From Bifidobacterium sp. (GTDB lineage: Bacteria; Actinomycetota; Actinomycetes; Actinomycetales; Bifidobacteriaceae), in contig JAIJEI010000024.1 of NCBI GenBank assembly GCA_022739095.1, forward strand, positions 1-15,762: a stretch of DNA of 15,762 bases, written 5' to 3'. The notes under the pieces were generated by a model that ran no database searches, was not told the DNA's origin, and saw nothing but the letters and a program-made list of their open reading frames with translations. Every line of letters starts with the position of its first letter. Within the stretch, counting starts at the first letter, position 1. The translations under genes and the position numbers were made by a program. Below are positions 1 to 7,433 of this stretch, in pieces.

Positions 1-609
1 CCTATCGGTAACCTTGACCTCATCATGACCAGGGAACAGCGACGCATAGTGACCGTCCGGTCCCATGCCGAGAATCATCAGATCGATTACCGGTTCCGGC
101 CCCAATTCATTCACCAACTCGCGCTCATAGTCGCGCGCGGCATCATCCAGCAACGCATCGTTCGCGGCATCGGCGGCGGCGCGAACGGAAGCATCATCGT
201 TGTCGGCTTGATCCATCGCATCGGCGATGTCATCGGCTGAACGGGTATCGGCCGCCATCTCATGAATATTCGATTCAGGCAGCTTGCCATCTGTCACCAG
301 CTGGTCAAGCAGCAGGCGACGGGCTTCCAGAGTATTGCGATCGGTGTCGTAAGCCGGCACAAAACGTTCGTCGCTCCACCAGAAATGCACGCGCGACCAA
401 TCAATCGCATCAGCCAGCGGATCGCTCAGCGCCAAGCCCAACGGCTGCGCGGCCGAACCGCCAGACAGCGCCACATCCACACGCGTGCGATGCGTGCCAT
501 CAGGCAATCGTTCGGCGAGCAAATCGAGCAGCGCCAAGACAAAACGTTGCGCGCCAGCCTGAATCATCAGATCTTTATTCGGATACACAATGAGTTTTCG
601 AGTTGCCAT
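1..609 (-). CDS. pgl: 6-phosphogluconolactonase, C-terminus cut by window edge
   Basis: Hydrolyses 6-phosphogluconolactone to 6-phosphogluconate, the second step of the oxidative pentose phosphate route, in the cytosol. The reading frame is open from the ATG at 609 to base 1 (203 residues seen); the last part of the protein is missing. Family motifs are clear: SGGSAA at residues 49-54, WWSDERFVP at 77-85 and LGMGPDGHYASLFPGH at 180-195. An Ala/Asp-rich stretch at about 121-155 looks like a loop enlargement compared with usual homologues. The start has AAGGA (616-620) six bases upstream; TATAAG lies eight bases upstream, so a leaderless transcript is also possible. Its neighbours opcA and zwf act in the same pathway, but a hairpin (828-883) and a 290 bp gap with a large palindrome suggest that pgl has its own promoter. 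Confidence 0.95.
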   Translation of the reverse strand, partial: MATRKLIVYPNKDLMIQAGAQRFVLALLDLLAERLPDGTHRTRVDVALSGGSAAQPLGLALSDPLADAIDWSRVHFWWSDERFVPAYDTDRNTLEARRLLLDQLVTDGKLPESNIHEMAADTRSADDIADAMDQADNDDASVRAAADAANDALLDDAARDYERELVNELGPEPVIDLMILGMGPDGHYASLFPGHDEVKVTDR

Positions 610-617
610 GTATGGTC

Positions 618-623
618 CTTATA
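618..623 (-). promoter_or_regulatory. Putative -10 element of pgl (TATAAG)
   Basis: On the minus strand TATAAG ends eight bases before the pgl ATG. It overlaps the AAGGA ribosome binding site, so both cannot serve the same transcript. The expected -35 position (about 641-646) abuts the inner edge of the palindromic arm 645-677, suggesting regulation from that element. This is inference from spacing only. Confidence 0.35.
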
Positions 624-644
624 TGGGGTATGTGTCGTACTTTG

Positions 645-754
645 CAATGTGCATTGTGTTGTCAGTTGACAACGCATAATACGGGTGGCATGCCGGGAAT
701 CCAGCCATTTGCAGCAATGAAATGTGTTGTCAGTTGACAACACAATGTACATTG
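645..754. repeat. Long imperfect inverted repeat upstream of pgl (operator-like)
   Basis: Two 33 bp arms, 645-677 and 722-754, are reverse complements at 29 of 33 positions, with a 44 bp spacer. Each arm carries two motifs that are themselves palindromic. One is CAATGTGCATTG (645-656), which in the right arm is the perfect 16-mer CACAATGTACATTGTG (741-756). The other is GTTGTCAGTTGACAAC (658-673 and 726-741). The second motif has the look of a dimeric regulator site. The left arm begins at the predicted -35 of pgl. No protein-coding gene is seen in 610-903. The regulator is unknown. Confidence 0.7.
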
Positions 755-827
755 TGCGACATCGCGTATGTCACTTTATTACTCCGCGGGCATGAGTTTC
801 GGTATCGCATGAGGAAGGGAACGATGA

Positions 828-883
828 ACAGCGGCGTTGGCATGGCTCGGCCACAATTGCCGGACTCATGCCAACGCCGCTGT
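828..883 (-). terminator. Perfect 17 bp hairpin between opcA and pgl, probable terminator
   Basis: Arms 828-844 and 867-883 are perfect reverse complements (17 bp) around a 22 nt loop. The hairpin starts 20 bases after the opcA stop in the direction of transcription. The sequence that follows on the minus strand is pyrimidine-rich but lacks a clean T run. It is read as the end of the zwf-opcA transcript, separating it from pgl. Confidence 0.6.
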
Positions 884-903
884 GGCAACGGGTTCTACCG
901 ATT

Positions 904-1929
904 TCAGTGACGAATCAGATCCCATCCTTCGTTGATGACCTCGGCGTAGATCTCATCGGGATCGATACGACGCAGTTCCTCGGTCAGGCAGTCCTCGATG
1001 GTGCGCATCGGCACGGACACTTCCTGCGGAGTCTGGCCGGGCAGCGAGATCAGCGCTTGGTCCTCATACGGGCGTTCCAGCGAAATCACGCCGTCCTCAC
1101 GGGTCAGGTACACGCCGGTCACGGCCTGCGCGTCGGGTACGAACTCGGTTTCGACTGGTACGCCGAGTTTCAGACGTAGCCATGCGCACAGCATTTCCAG
1201 AGGCAGGAAGTCGGCCTTGCCAGTCACCTTCACGGCGGTGATGGGCAGGTGCGGCGGCTGATCGAGCATCGAGGCGAGCATTGCGCGCCAGACGGTCAGT
1301 CGCGTCCAAGACAGGTCGATATCTTCCGGCGTCCAATTGCGGCGCAAACGCTCAATCGTGGCCTCCGGATTATTGGAGTGCAACGCGTCGGTGATGCGAC
1401 TGCGGGCCATCGCACCCATCAGATCCTTGGCCGGGTTCGACGGCGGCGTGGTCGGCCACCACGCCACCACGGGCGCATCCGGCACCAGCAGCGGGATAAC
1501 CAGCGTATCAGGGTGGTTGATGAGGCCGCCGCGCGGGCGCAAGATGATGATCTCACCGGCACCGGCGTCCGCGCCGAATCGCACCTGGGCGTTCAGGTTG
1601 GAATCGCTCGGATCACTCGGTCCATCGGTCAGGTCGACGGCCGGATTGTCGCGATTCGCACTCGCCTCGGCGGCCACTTCGGACGTGTTCGGTTCGCCTT
1701 CGCCGGACTGGTCGGCAGGATTGGTGTCCGGTACTACGGCAATCACGCGGCATGGGTGCTCACGGCTGGCCGAGTTCGCGATTTCCAGCGCATGCTCCAG
1801 ATCCGCGTCCTCGGTGGCGATGAGCAGCGTCAGCACGCGGCCGGTCGCCGATTCGCCGCGCTCCTCGTGCAGCTGTTCGATTTTGTGCGCAATCTCGCGG
1901 GTGCGGGTGTTCGGCATATCGATGATCAT
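904..1929 (-). CDS. opcA: Glucose-6-phosphate dehydrogenase assembly protein OpcA
   Basis: OpcA family proteins are needed for assembly or full activity of glucose-6-phosphate dehydrogenase in cyanobacteria and actinobacteria. The 341-residue protein starts at the ATG at 1929, whose ATGA overlaps the zwf stop; GGAGG ends five bases before the start, inside zwf, so translation is probably coupled. Family landmarks are RVLTLLI (31-37), RVIAVVP (61-67), the stretch around NAQVRFGADAGAGEIIILRP (113-132), VVAWWP (154-159) and DIDLSWTRLTVWR (203-215). Between the second and third landmarks lies a low-complexity acidic insert (about 72-112) rich in Ser, Asn, Asp and Pro, which looks longer than in typical actinobacterial OpcA. 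A longer in-frame reading up to 1989 lies inside zwf and was not used. Transcription probably stops at the hairpin 828-883. Confidence 0.93.
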   Translation of the reverse strand: MIIDMPNTRTREIAHKIEQLHEERGESATGRVLTLLIATEDADLEHALEIANSASREHPCRVIAVVPDTNPADQSGEGEPNTSEVAAEASANRDNPAVDLTDGPSDPSDSNLNAQVRFGADAGAGEIIILRPRGGLINHPDTLVIPLLVPDAPVVAWWPTTPPSNPAKDLMGAMARSRITDALHSNNPEATIERLRRNWTPEDIDLSWTRLTVWRAMLASMLDQPPHLPITAVKVTGKADFLPLEMLCAWLRLKLGVPVETEFVPDAQAVTGVYLTREDGVISLERPYEDQALISLPGQTPQEVSVPMRTIEDCLTEELRRIDPDEIYAEVINEGWDLIRH

Positions 1930-3464
1930 GGCATCCTCCAGTGGCGGCCGTCGCGCGCCAGCATTTCGTCGGCCTGTGCCGGACCCCACGTACCGGCGCG
2001 GTAGGCCTGCGGCTGGCCAAGCGTGGACCAGAATTGTTCAATCGGATCGAGGATCTCCCAGCTGAGGTTCACCTCTTCGGTGGTCGGGAACAACGGCGGA
2101 TCACCGAGCAGCACGTCCAGAATCAGTCGCTCATAGGCTTCCGGCGAGTTCTCGGTGAAGGAGCGGCCGTAGCTGAAGTCCATGTTCACACCACGGACCT
2201 CCATGGTGGAGCCGCCCGGCACCTTGGCGCCGAATCGCATGGTGACTCCCTCGTCAGGCTGCACGCGAATCACGATGGCGTTTTTGCCGAGCTCGCGCAC
2301 GGCGGTCTGCTCGAATGGCAGGTGCGGGGCACGCTTGAAGACCACGGCGATTTCGGTCACGCGCTTTCCCAGGCGCTTGCCGCAACGCAGGTAGAACGGC
2401 ACCCCAGCCCAGCGGCGGGTGTCGATATCGAGGCGGATGGCGGCGTACGTTTCAGTGGTGCTCTTGGGGTCGATGCCTTTTTCTTCCAAGTAGCCGACCA
2501 CTTCGTGCGAGCCCTGCCAGCCCTTGGCGTACTGGCCGCGTGCGGTGTTGGCGGCGAGGTCCTTGGGCAGGCGCACGGCGGAAAGCACCTTGGTCTTTTC
2601 GGCGGTCAGGTCCTTGGCGGTGAAGCTCACCGGCTCCTCCATGGCGGTCAGGGCCATGAGCTGAAGCAGGTGGTTCTGGATGACGTCGCGTGCGGCACCG
2701 ATGCCGTCGTAATAGCCGGCGCGGCCGCCGATGCCGATGTCCTCGGCCATCGTGATCTGCACGTGGTCCACATAGTTGGCGTTCCAGATCGGCTCGTACA
2801 TGGCGTTGGCGAAGCGCAGGGCCAGCAGGTTCTGCACGGTTTCCTTGCCGAGGTAGTGGTCGATGCGGAACACGGAGCTCGGGTCGAACACTTCGGACAC
2901 CACGCTGTCGAGTTCCTTGGCGCTGGCCAGATCATGGCCGAACGGCTTCTCGATGATCACGCGGCGCCATGCGCCCTCGGACGAGCGCGACAGGCCGGAG
3001 GCGGCCAACTGCTTGGCAACCTGCGGGAAGGCGCGCGGCGGCACCGACATGTAGAAGGCATGGTTGCCCTGCGTGCCGCGGTCGCGGTCAAGCTCCTGCA
3101 CGGTAGCGCTCAGACGCGCGAAGGCCTCCGGGTCGTCGAACGTACCCTGTACGAAGCGGATGCCGGCGGCCAGATTGCGCCAAGTCGACTCCTTGAACGG
3201 CGTGCGGCAATGCGCCTGGACGGCGGCCTTGACGAATTCGATGAACCGTTCCTGTGTCCAGTCGCGGCGGGCGAAGCCGGTCAGACCGAAGCTCGGTGGC
3301 AGCAGGCCGCGGTTCGCCAGGTCGTAGACGGCCGGCAGTAGTTTCTTTTGTGCCAAATCACCCGTGACACCGAAAATGACGAGGCTGCACGGGCCGGCGA
3401 TACGGGGCAGTCTGAGGTCGCGCGAGTCGCGCAGGGGATTGCTCCAATTGGAGGATTCGCTCAT
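1926..3464 (-). CDS. zwf: Glucose-6-phosphate 1-dehydrogenase
   Basis: Oxidises glucose 6-phosphate to 6-phosphogluconolactone with reduction of NADP, giving NADPH for biosynthesis. The 512-residue length is normal for the family. The N-terminal Rossmann nucleotide motif GVTGDLAQKK is at 32-41, EKPFG at 172-176, and the signature RIDHYLGKE with the catalytic His and substrate-binding Lys at 200-208. The ATG at 3464 was chosen because homology begins shortly after it. The longer open frame to 3593 runs through a palindrome-rich upstream region. No Shine-Dalgarno is visible before the ATG; a TACCCT eight bases upstream suggests a leaderless transcript. The gene overlaps opcA by 4 bp (ATGA), so the two are one transcriptional unit. 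Two perfect short palindromes lie upstream (3495-3537). Confidence 0.97.
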   Translation of the reverse strand: MSESSNWSNPLRDSRDLRLPRIAGPCSLVIFGVTGDLAQKKLLPAVYDLANRGLLPPSFGLTGFARRDWTQERFIEFVKAAVQAHCRTPFKESTWRNLAAGIRFVQGTFDDPEAFARLSATVQELDRDRGTQGNHAFYMSVPPRAFPQVAKQLAASGLSRSSEGAWRRVIIEKPFGHDLASAKELDSVVSEVFDPSSVFRIDHYLGKETVQNLLALRFANAMYEPIWNANYVDHVQITMAEDIGIGGRAGYYDGIGAARDVIQNHLLQLMALTAMEEPVSFTAKDLTAEKTKVLSAVRLPKDLAANTARGQYAKGWQGSHEVVGYLEEKGIDPKSTTETYAAIRLDIDTRRWAGVPFYLRCGKRLGKRVTEIAVVFKRAPHLPFEQTAVRELGKNAIVIRVQPDEGVTMRFGAKVPGGSTMEVRGVNMDFSYGRSFTENSPEAYERLILDVLLGDPPLFPTTEEVNLSWEILDPIEQFWSTLGQPQAYRAGTWGPAQADEMLARDGRHWRMP

Positions 3465-3472
3465 AATGTACA

Positions 3473-3537
3473 AGGGTAGTCGCCGGCGGCTATCTATCGC
3501 TGGAAGCGATATGCGATTTGGCCCACGATTTGGGCCA
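3473..3537 (-). promoter_or_regulatory. zwf promoter region with two perfect palindromes
   Basis: Reading toward zwf, a possible -10 TACCCT (3473-3478) lies eight bases before the ATG. TATCGCT-gga-AGCGATA (3495-3511) is a perfect palindrome covering the expected -35 position. TGGCCCA-cgatt-TGGGCCA (3519-3537) is a second perfect palindrome just upstream. CGATTTGG is also repeated directly 12 bp apart (3514, 3526). The placement suggests operators controlling zwf-opcA. The cognate regulator is not identifiable from the sequence. Confidence 0.5.
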
Positions 3538-3601
3538 CATTGCGTGTGCTGTGCCGTGCGTTGGACCAATCGCGCACGCAGACGTGTACGCAACGCCGTA
3601 G

Positions 3602-3630
3602 TTGAAATATCCCCAAACGGTGTGTATCTT
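3602..3630 (+). promoter_or_regulatory. Promoter of tRNA-Lys
   Basis: TTGAAA (3602-3607) and TATCTT (3625-3630) are separated by exactly 17 bases, a close match to a housekeeping sigma factor promoter. The -10 ends nine bases before the mature 5' end of the tRNA, which implies a very short 5' leader. Confidence 0.75.
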
Positions 3631-3639
3631 AGAAGAGTT

Positions 3640-3712
3640 GCCCCTTTAGCTCAACGGTTAGAGCAGCGTCCTTTTAAGTCGTGGGTTGTGGGTTCGAATC
3701 CCACAGGGGGCA
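3640..3712 (+). tRNA. tRNA-Lys (anticodon UUU)
   Basis: A full cloverleaf can be drawn. Acceptor GCCCCTT pairs with AGGGGGC (3705-3711), D stem GCTC/GAGC, and T stem GTGGG/CCCAC (3688-3692 and 3700-3704) with loop TTCGAAT. The anticodon loop CTTTTAA (3671-3677) gives anticodon UUU at 3673-3675. The discriminator is A (3712). The 3' CCA is not encoded, since CAG follows. The anticodon stem GCGTC/GTCGT contains a U-U mismatch at its fourth pair and a G-U at its first. It has its own promoter and terminator and is divergent from zwf. Confidence 0.95.
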
Positions 3713-3716
3713 CAGT

Positions 3717-3752
3717 AAATCCTTGGAATCGCAGTGATTCCAAGGATTTTTT
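3717..3752 (+). terminator. Intrinsic terminator of tRNA-Lys
   Basis: A perfect 14 bp stem (3717-3730 with 3736-3749) around a 5 nt loop runs directly into six T residues (3747-3752). It begins five bases after the tRNA discriminator base. It is a textbook Rho-independent terminator. Confidence 0.93.
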
Positions 3753-3772
3753 GTTTCGACCAGCCTGGCTCC

Positions 3773-3778
3773 TAGAGT
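3773..3778 (+). promoter_or_regulatory. Putative -10 element of the C69 dipeptidase gene (TAGAGT)
   Basis: TAGAGT ends eight bases before the ATG at 3787, and no convincing Shine-Dalgarno is present, so the transcript may begin at or next to the start codon. The tRNA terminator sits just upstream, so the gene needs its own promoter here. Confidence 0.4.
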
Positions 3779-3786
3779 GGTGCTCC

Positions 3787-5364
3787 ATGTCATGCACCAC
3801 GATTCTTGTCGGCAAAAATGCCAGTTACGACGGTTCCACCATCATCGCCCGCGATGACGATTCGGGCTCGGGCCGTTACGATCCCAAGCGCTTCGTCGCC
3901 GTCGCCCCCGACGACCAGCCGCGCCACTACCGCAGCGTGCTGAGCCACGTCGAAATCGATTTGCCAGACAATCCTTGCCGGTACACCATCGCACCGAACG
4001 TGCTGAATAATCGTGGCATTCTGGCCGAGGCCGGCGCCAACGAACACAATGTGGCGATGAGCGCCACCGAAACCATCGCCGTCAACGAGCGCGTGCTCGG
4101 TGCGGACCCGATGGTCGAGCTCAAGCCGGCCAGCGGCGAGCCCGGCAGCGACGGTTACTTGGCCGAACAGCCCGGCGGCATCGGCGAGGAAGACATTATT
4201 ACTCTGGTGCTGCCGTACGTCACCACCGCGCGCGAGGGCGTCGCGCGGTTGGGCGAACTGCTCGAAACCTACGGCACTTATGAATCGAACGGCGTGATCA
4301 TCTCGGATGTGGACGAGATCTGGTACGTCGAGACCATCGGCGGCCACCACTGGATCGCCCGCCGCGTGCCCGACGACTGCTATGCCACGATCCCCAACCA
4401 GCTCGGCATCGACGACTTCGACCTCGCCGACGCATTCGGCGAGCAGCGCGACCACCTATGCAGTGCCGACCTGCGCGAGTTCATGGCCGCGCATCACCTC
4501 GACCGCACGATGGGCGTTGCGTCGGACCGCTTCAACCCGCGCAAGGCATTCGGCACCGCGACGCCGAAGGACCACATCTACAACACGCCGCGCGCCTGGT
4601 ACATGCAACGCCATCTCAACCCCAGCGAAGACTGGGATTCGCCGGCTGCCCGCTACACGCCCTCTTCGGACGATATTCCGTGGTGCCGTGTGCCGGAAGA
4701 CAAGGTGAGCCTCGAAGACGTCGATTTCCTGCTGTCCTCGCACTTCGAAGGCACGCCATACGACCCGTATGGTACGATCGGTACGGCGGAATCACGCCAC
4801 CGCTACCGTCCGATTGGTGTGAATCGCACCGGCCATATGGTGGCGATTCAGGTCCGCCCGTACGCGCCGGCCGCCAATCGCACGGTGATGTGGGTGTCGT
4901 TTGGCTCCGGCCCGTTCACTGCGGCCGCCCCGTTCTATGCGAACGTCAACGATACGCCCGCATATTTGCGGGACACCACGCCCGAGGTCTCCACCGGCAA
5001 CCTGTATTGGACGAACCGCCTGATCGCCGTCGTGGCCGACGCGCATTGGTATGAGACGAACCGGTTCATCGAAGGGTATGCCGAGGGCGTGCGCGCGTTC
5101 GGACACCGGCTCATCGAGCGCACGGATGAGCAGTTGCTTGCCCGAAGCGATGCCGAATCGACGGATACGAATGCACGGCCGCTCGATGGCGGCCACGGCG
5201 ATGAGAAGGATGTGCAGGGTGTGGCGGATGTGCTCGAAGCGGCCAACGATGAAATGGCCGACTACCTGCGCGAGCACACAACCAAGCTGCTGAACGACGT
5301 GCTATACACCTCCAGCAACCTGATGCACAACAGTTTCGCGATGTCCGACCGCTGGGCCGAGTAG
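3787..5364 (+). CDS. pepD: C69-family dipeptidase (PepD type)
   Basis: A cysteine peptidase of the Ntn-hydrolase type that cleaves dipeptides, probably cytosolic, since there is no signal peptide. The 525 residues fit the family's usual 470-540. The start MSCTTILVGK places a Cys at position 3, the expected N-terminal nucleophile; family members usually expose this Cys by removing a few residues. Other family landmarks are GSTIIARDDDSG (16-27), EHNVAMSATET (86-96) and DVDEIWYVETIGGHHW (174-189), followed by RVPDD. The frame is open upstream to 3364, but that stretch contains the tRNA and its terminator, so the ATG at 3787 is the only sensible start. It lies alone between the tRNA terminator and a convergent glycosyltransferase gene. 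The exact dipeptide preference cannot be told from sequence. Confidence 0.92.
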   Translation: MSCTTILVGKNASYDGSTIIARDDDSGSGRYDPKRFVAVAPDDQPRHYRSVLSHVEIDLPDNPCRYTIAPNVLNNRGILAEAGANEHNVAMSATETIAVNERVLGADPMVELKPASGEPGSDGYLAEQPGGIGEEDIITLVLPYVTTAREGVARLGELLETYGTYESNGVIISDVDEIWYVETIGGHHWIARRVPDDCYATIPNQLGIDDFDLADAFGEQRDHLCSADLREFMAAHHLDRTMGVASDRFNPRKAFGTATPKDHIYNTPRAWYMQRHLNPSEDWDSPAARYTPSSDDIPWCRVPEDKVSLEDVDFLLSSHFEGTPYDPYGTIGTAESRHRYRPIGVNRTGHMVAIQVRPYAPAANRTVMWVSFGSGPFTAAAPFYANVNDTPAYLRDTTPEVSTGNLYWTNRLIAVVADAHWYETNRFIEGYAEGVRAFGHRLIERTDEQLLARSDAESTDTNARPLDGGHGDEKDVQGVADVLEAANDEMADYLREHTTKLLNDVLYTSSNLMHNSFAMSDRWAE

Positions 5365-5394
5365 CAAATCCTTGGCTGGGGAGGTAATAGGGAT

Positions 5395-5421
5395 GCCCTG
5401 CTGATAACGCGTCAGCAGGGC
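5395..5421. terminator. Hairpin between convergent pepD and glycosyltransferase genes
   Basis: GCCCTGCTGA (5395-5404) and TCAGCAGGGC (5412-5421) form a perfect 10 bp stem with a 7 nt loop, 31 bases after the pepD stop and 17 after the glycosyltransferase stop on the other strand. There is no T run on either side. It is probably a shared bidirectional terminator, judged by position. Confidence 0.55.
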
Positions 5422-5437
5422 AAAACCACAATCCGAA

Positions 5438-6472
5438 TCAGTTGAAGCCGACGATGCGCTCGGCGATGAGGTAGCCGTTACGCACGATCCAACGGCCGGT
5501 TTTACCGGGCAGATTGAGCGCGCGGGACATCAGCTTCGAGCGCACATCCTTGCCGATGGCCGGAGAATAGGCGTCAATCGCGTCCCACAACTCGGTTTTC
5601 TTAACGTAGTTGGCCGGATCGCGCGAGAGGATCAGGAACACCGAGGCAACGCATGATTCGATCGCCAGGAAGTGAATCATGTACCGGTACAGCCCCTCCG
5701 GCACCGTACCGCGTTCGGGCGTGGCCTCGGTCATCAGCCGATTGACGAGCCGCAGTTGGTCCACACGCTTGATCATCACGTCGGTCTGCACGCTCTGGCC
5801 CTCTCGCCCGATGAAGTAGTGGTAGAACGGCACATCGAGGTACTGAATGCGCTCCACCCACGGGAACGGCTGATACGAGTAGTAGAAATCAACGTAGAAC
5901 GTGTGCTCGGGCAATCGCAGCCCGGAATCGCGCACTACCTGTGTGCGGAAGGTGAGTGCATGCATGATGATGTACTGGGCCAGGCCGAATTTGCCCAGAT
6001 CATCCCAGCCAAGTACGCGGCCAACTTCCATCACGCGACGGAAGTTCACCACGATCTTGTGGCGCTTGGTCACCTTGTCATACACGTAATTGGTCACCAG
6101 CATGTCGATCGGCTCGCTGACCTCATGTTGCGCGCGCAACGTGGCCAGAACCGTGTCGATGGCCTGCGGGTCGACCCAATCGTCCGCATCCACCACTTTG
6201 ACGTACATGCCGGTCGCCGCCGCGATACCGGTGTTCACCGCGCCGCCGTGGCCCTTGTTCTCTTGGTGAATCGCGCGCACGACGCCTGGATTGGTGCGTT
6301 CCAGCTTGCGCGCGTACTCCAGCGTGCCGTCTTTTGAGCCGTCGTCCACAATCAGTACCTCGAGGTCGCTGGTGTCGCTTGCCGAAAGCAGCGAGTTCAC
6401 GCAACGGTCGAGATAGGACTCCATATTGTATGCGGGGATCACAAAGGTGAGCGTCTTTGCCGTGCTGGCCAT
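5438..6472 (-). CDS. Family 2 glycosyltransferase
   Basis: Transfers a sugar from a nucleotide-sugar donor to an unknown acceptor, probably a cell-surface glycan or glycolipid. The 344 residues carry the GT2 (GT-A fold) pattern: TFVIPAYNMESYL (9-21), EVLIVDDGSKDGT (38-50), ENKGHGGAVNTG (71-82) and the metal-binding DxD as VDADDW (94-99). No clear transmembrane helix is seen, so membrane contact would be peripheral. The gene starts 23 bp after the stop of the upstream TetR-type gene and probably shares its transcript. GAGGA lies 12 bases before the ATG, a long spacing. The acceptor and donor cannot be deduced, and no other glycan genes are nearby. Confidence 0.88.
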   Translation of the reverse strand: MASTAKTLTFVIPAYNMESYLDRCVNSLLSASDTSDLEVLIVDDGSKDGTLEYARKLERTNPGVVRAIHQENKGHGGAVNTGIAAATGMYVKVVDADDWVDPQAIDTVLATLRAQHEVSEPIDMLVTNYVYDKVTKRHKIVVNFRRVMEVGRVLGWDDLGKFGLAQYIIMHALTFRTQVVRDSGLRLPEHTFYVDFYYSYQPFPWVERIQYLDVPFYHYFIGREGQSVQTDVMIKRVDQLRLVNRLMTEATPERGTVPEGLYRYMIHFLAIESCVASVFLILSRDPANYVKKTELWDAIDAYSPAIGKDVRSKLMSRALNLPGKTGRWIVRNGYLIAERIVGFN

Positions 6473-6495
6473 GAAAGTCTTACGTCCTCACATAT

Positions 6496-7344
6496 TTAGT
6501 CGTTATGTTCAGTTTCCTGTTCAAACCGTAGCACTTCGGTTTCCGGCTCGGGAGAGTGTTGCGCAACCTGCTTCCCTGAACTCACATTCTGCAACCCTGA
6601 ATCTTCCCTGAACGTGTGGTCGAGGTCCGTCTGCTCTAAGGGCGATGATGCCTTGCCGTCCGGGGCCGGTGTTTCGGCATCGATCCCGCGTTTGACCCGG
6701 CGTTCGGCCTCCTTCCGGGCCTTGACGCCTTCAAACAACAGCTGCGGCTTGGAATCGAGCCGGCTCAGGCCATACCATGCCAGATCCACGATGTACGCGG
6801 CCAGCTGCTCCTTGCTCACTTTGGGCCGGTCGGCCCAGTACTGGCCGGTGAACACGGTCATGCCCACCAGCATCTGCGCATAGTACGGCACGCCCTTGAC
6901 GGACAGCTTCTGTCGTTTGAACGTTTCGGAAAGGATGTCTTCGACGCGTACGGCGATGTCGCCCAGCAGAGAGCTGAACGAGCCGGACGGGTCGGTGCTC
7001 GGCGAGTCGCGCGCCAGCACCTGGAATCCCTCGGCGTCCTCTTCAATATAGGTGAGCAGTGCAAGTGCGGTGCGTTCCACGATTTGGCGCGGGTGCACGG
7101 TCGGATCGTCCAACGCGGCGGTGAGCACACTGGTCAGCGCGCGCATCTCACGATCCACAATGACGGCGTACAGGCCCTCTTTGCCGCCGAAATGCTCATA
7201 TACGATTGGCTTGGACACTTTGGCGTGCGCGGCAATCTCCTCCACGCTTACCGCCTCGAAGCCCTTGGCTGCGAACAGCGCCCGACCGATTTCGATAAGC
7301 TGCTCGCGGCGTTGCAGCGATGTCATACGTGAAGAATGGGCCAT
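6496..7344 (-). CDS. TetR/AcrR-family transcriptional regulator with long C-terminal tail
   Basis: A DNA-binding regulator. The N-terminal helix-turn-helix is typical: RREQLIEIGRALFAAKGFE (12-30), then VSVEEIAAHAKVSKPIVYEHF (32-52) and GGKEGLYAVIVDREM (53-67). The ligand domain follows to about residue 205. The last 75 residues or so are charged and low in complexity (many Glu, Lys, Ser, Pro), which is unusual, as most family members are 190-220 residues long and this one is 282. The ATG at 7344 was chosen because homology starts close after it; a second ATG at 7326 is possible. It is divergent from ftsY (89 bp apart) and cotranscribed with the glycosyltransferase, a candidate target. The ligand is unknown. 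Confidence 0.9.
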   Translation of the reverse strand: MAHSSRMTSLQRREQLIEIGRALFAAKGFEAVSVEEIAAHAKVSKPIVYEHFGGKEGLYAVIVDREMRALTSVLTAALDDPTVHPRQIVERTALALLTYIEEDAEGFQVLARDSPSTDPSGSFSSLLGDIAVRVEDILSETFKRQKLSVKGVPYYAQMLVGMTVFTGQYWADRPKVSKEQLAAYIVDLAWYGLSRLDSKPQLLFEGVKARKEAERRVKRGIDAETPAPDGKASSPLEQTDLDHTFREDSGLQNVSSGKQVAQHSPEPETEVLRFEQETEHND

Positions 7345-7351
7345 GCGTTTC

Positions 7352-7357
7352 AGCTTA
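7352..7357 (-). promoter_or_regulatory. Putative -10 element of the TetR-type gene (TAAGCT)
   Basis: On the minus strand TAAGCT ends seven bases before the ATG at 7344, and no Shine-Dalgarno is visible. This spacing would give a leaderless or nearly leaderless mRNA. The evidence is spacing and consensus only. Confidence 0.3.
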
Positions 7358-7419
7358 AGTCGCCGGGTGGAATTGTCGGCCTGAGACCGCCGGATTCGTA
7401 TGGGATTCCATCTGCGGGC

Positions 7420-7425
7420 TAGACT
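7420..7425 (+). promoter_or_regulatory. Putative -10 element of ftsY (TAGACT)
   Basis: TAGACT ends eight bases before the ATG at 7434, and no Shine-Dalgarno precedes that ATG. A start of transcription at or near the start codon is likely. The -35 is weak (TTCGTA-like near 7395-7400). Confidence 0.4.
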
Positions 7426-7433
7426 TGACAAGT

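Noticed and set aside
567..910. Small frames in the pgl-opcA gap, 567-752 (minus) and 722-910 (plus)
   Set aside because: They consist largely of translated inverted repeats and hairpin sequence, and show no start signals or family resemblance.
1941..3341. 466-codon plus-strand frame opposite zwf
   Set aside because: It is antisense to a gene with clear family motifs. His/Gly/Ala-rich composition is typical of the mirror frame of a high-G+C gene; no recognisable domain.
3364..3786. N-terminal extension of the dipeptidase reading frame
   Set aside because: It would translate through the tRNA gene and its terminator; homology begins at the ATG at 3787.
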